From NCBI GenBank assembly GCA_016200005.1, contig JACQFP010000019.1, forward strand, positions 1 through 64,000: 64,000 nt of DNA. Direction: 5' to 3'. Below are positions 63,032 through 64,000 of this stretch, piece by piece; within the stretch, counting starts at the first letter, position 1; every line of letters begins with the position of its first letter. The notes under the pieces are model-generated. The model was given only the letters and a program-made list of their open reading frames with translations, was not told the origin of the DNA and made no database searches. The position numbers were made by a program, and so were the translations under genes. The DNA is from Verrucomicrobiota bacterium (lineage in GTDB: Bacteria; Verrucomicrobiota; Verrucomicrobiia; Limisphaerales; PALSA-1396).

Positions 63032-64000
63032 TTAATGCGCCAGGCGCGACACCATCGCATAGATGATGAGCACGAGAAGGAGGAGGCCGAGGCCCAGGAA
63101 AAAATAGCCGAAGGAACGCGCAATGTTCTTCCACCCTTCCCAGTCGCCTTTGGCGCGGTGCTGGTCCAACCGGCCTTCGGCCACCAGCCGGTCGTACCAC
63201 CGCTTGCGGTCGTGCAGCATTTCCGCCTTCGAAATGCGACCCGAGAAGATCACGGTGTCCATCGGAAATTTCTCGATGCGGAAATGCGTGTTGAAAAAGT
63301 GAATCGAGAAAATGAAGCCCGCGGCGAGCAGCGCTTCGTCCGAGTGAATGATGAGCGCGATGTTGATGAGCCAGCCCGGCAGGAACTTCGTAAAGAAAAC
63401 CGGGAACCACAAGATCAAGCCCGACGCGCCGATGATCGCAACGCCCCAGAACACCGCGAAGTAATCAAACTTCTCCCAATACGTCCAGCGGTCGAAACAT
63501 GGCTTCTCCCCCTTGCCGAAGAACCATTTGTTGTGCGCGACGAAATCGCGCCAGTCCTGCCACGATGGTATCATCGAGTCCGGGCCGAAAAGAACATCCC
63601 ATAGCTGTTTGAAACTGAAACTGCCGGTTTGCGCATTGCGAATTCTTGCCCGGCCTTTCCAGCACCGGCCAACGAGCGATACGACGTGCAGTCCAAAATA
63701 GGCGAACGTCACCATCGCCCCAAAGTGATGCAGTGCGCGCGCCGTTTCCGCGCCGCCGATATACTGGAACAAAATCTTTGCCCAGTCCGTGTAGTAAAAC
63801 TTGAGCGGCATGCCAGTGATGACCAAAAGCAGAAAACTCGTCACGACGAGGAGATGCAGGAAGCGCTCAAACGGCACAAAACGCGTGAACCATTCATCGC
63901 CATTCTGCGTCGCGACCTTTGCATCGCGAAACTTCTTCGAGTCGTGCCAGTAGAGATAGGCCGCGCGGGTCAGCCACGCGATGGTATGCGCGCCGAAGAA
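63032..64000 (-). CDS. cytochrome b-type membrane subunit, 5' end beyond the window
   Basis: This is a b-type cytochrome of the formate dehydrogenase-gamma/Ni-Fe hydrogenase cytochrome b family. RFLHLLVVTSFLLLVITGMPLKFYY, LHHFGAMVTFAYFGLHVVSLVG, FDYFAVFWGVAIIGASGLILWFP and SDEALLAAGFIFSIHFFNTHF supply four helices with paired haem-ligating His. Reading continues without a stop to the right edge (FFGAHTIAWLTRAAYLYWHDSKKFRDAKV...), so the GTG at 63877 is not the start. An N-terminal multihaem domain is often fused in this group and may lie outside. It is probably part of the same redox complex as the downstream trio. Confidence 0.88.
   Translation of the reverse strand, partial: FFGAHTIAWLTRAAYLYWHDSKKFRDAKVATQNGDEWFTRFVPFERFLHLLVVTSFLLLVITGMPLKFYYTDWAKILFQYIGGAETARALHHFGAMVTFAYFGLHVVSLVGRCWKGRARIRNAQTGSFSFKQLWDVLFGPDSMIPSWQDWRDFVAHNKWFFGKGEKPCFDRWTYWEKFDYFAVFWGVAIIGASGLILWFPVFFTKFLPGWLINIALIIHSDEALLAAGFIFSIHFFNTHFRIEKFPMDTVIFSGRISKAEMLHDRKRWYDRLVAEGRLDQHRAKGDWEGWKNIARSFGYFFLGLGLLLLVLIIYAMVSRLAH

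Noticed and set aside
1-64000. tRNA, rRNA or riboswitch genes
   Set aside because: I scanned the larger intergenic gaps for tRNA-like T-arm (GGTTCGA) and CCA ends and saw none. A covariance-model search would be needed to exclude small RNAs.

Overview
The window looks like a chromosomal segment of a Verrucomicrobiota bacterium, probably near Pedosphaera/Limisphaerales. This is inferred from gene content only: DUF1501 and DUF1549/DUF1553 cytochrome-type proteins, two ECF-sigma plus Ser/Thr-kinase pairs, prepilin-like H-X9-DG proteins, many secreted low-complexity repeat proteins, and lipid A/Kdo/heptose genes that imply a Gram-negative envelope. I saw no tRNA, rRNA, CRISPR array, transposase or phage gene.

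Layout. 0-7.6 kb: a repeat protein cut off at its 5' end, an ECF sigma factor, a TPR kinase, and a second repeat protein broken by two frameshifts. 7.6-15.1 kb: a single-chain MmeI-like (type IIL) restriction-modification enzyme and a DUF1501/DUF1549 pair. 15.3-26.6 kb (minus strand): secreted proteins flank a housekeeping run read as gmhB, antitoxin, toxin-kdsB fusion, pyrG, HEAT protein, folC, with a frameshifted GHMP-kinase-like remnant after folC. 26.8-29.6 kb: a prepilin-like protein, a PQQ-type propeller and a HEAT-like protein. 29.6-45.0 kb: a mostly plus-strand group comprising a HemN-like radical SAM enzyme, a chorismate-lyase-like protein, a halogenase-like flavoprotein, a glycosyltransferase, a hydroxyacyl-CoA-type thioesterase, a small transporter, a PaaK-like CoA ligase, a PagL-like deacylase, a PlsC acyltransferase, an MFS transporter and an Aas-like acyltransferase/ligase; this could be an undescribed aryl- or acyl-lipid pathway. 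45.0-48.1 kb: gene debris (orphan 3' ends of a porin and an SBBP protein, and a broken RCC1 gene). 48.2-58.0 kb: propeller/HAF/SBBP secreted proteins around a WD40 kinase and its ECF sigma factor. 58.5-64 kb: an alginate-export-type porin and an NrfD / 4Fe-4S / tetraheme cytochrome / b-type cytochrome group that resembles a membrane quinol:cytochrome c oxidoreductase.

The most unusual theme is the entry of short repeats into protein-coding genes. REP-like palindromes lie in frame inside the TPR kinase and FolC. A heptanucleotide repeat encodes the same STLNSQL peptide in two unrelated enzymes, forms the C-terminus of a glycosyltransferase and, read on the other strand, supplies the stop codon of a sigma factor. 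The signal peptide of the DUF1549 protein is written almost entirely in another repeat. Other points of note are a PemK/MazF-type toxin fused in frame to KdsB, an ECF sigma gene that appears to start at ATT, and an SBBP gene that seems to have been inserted at the start of the WD40 kinase gene, duplicating its 5' end.
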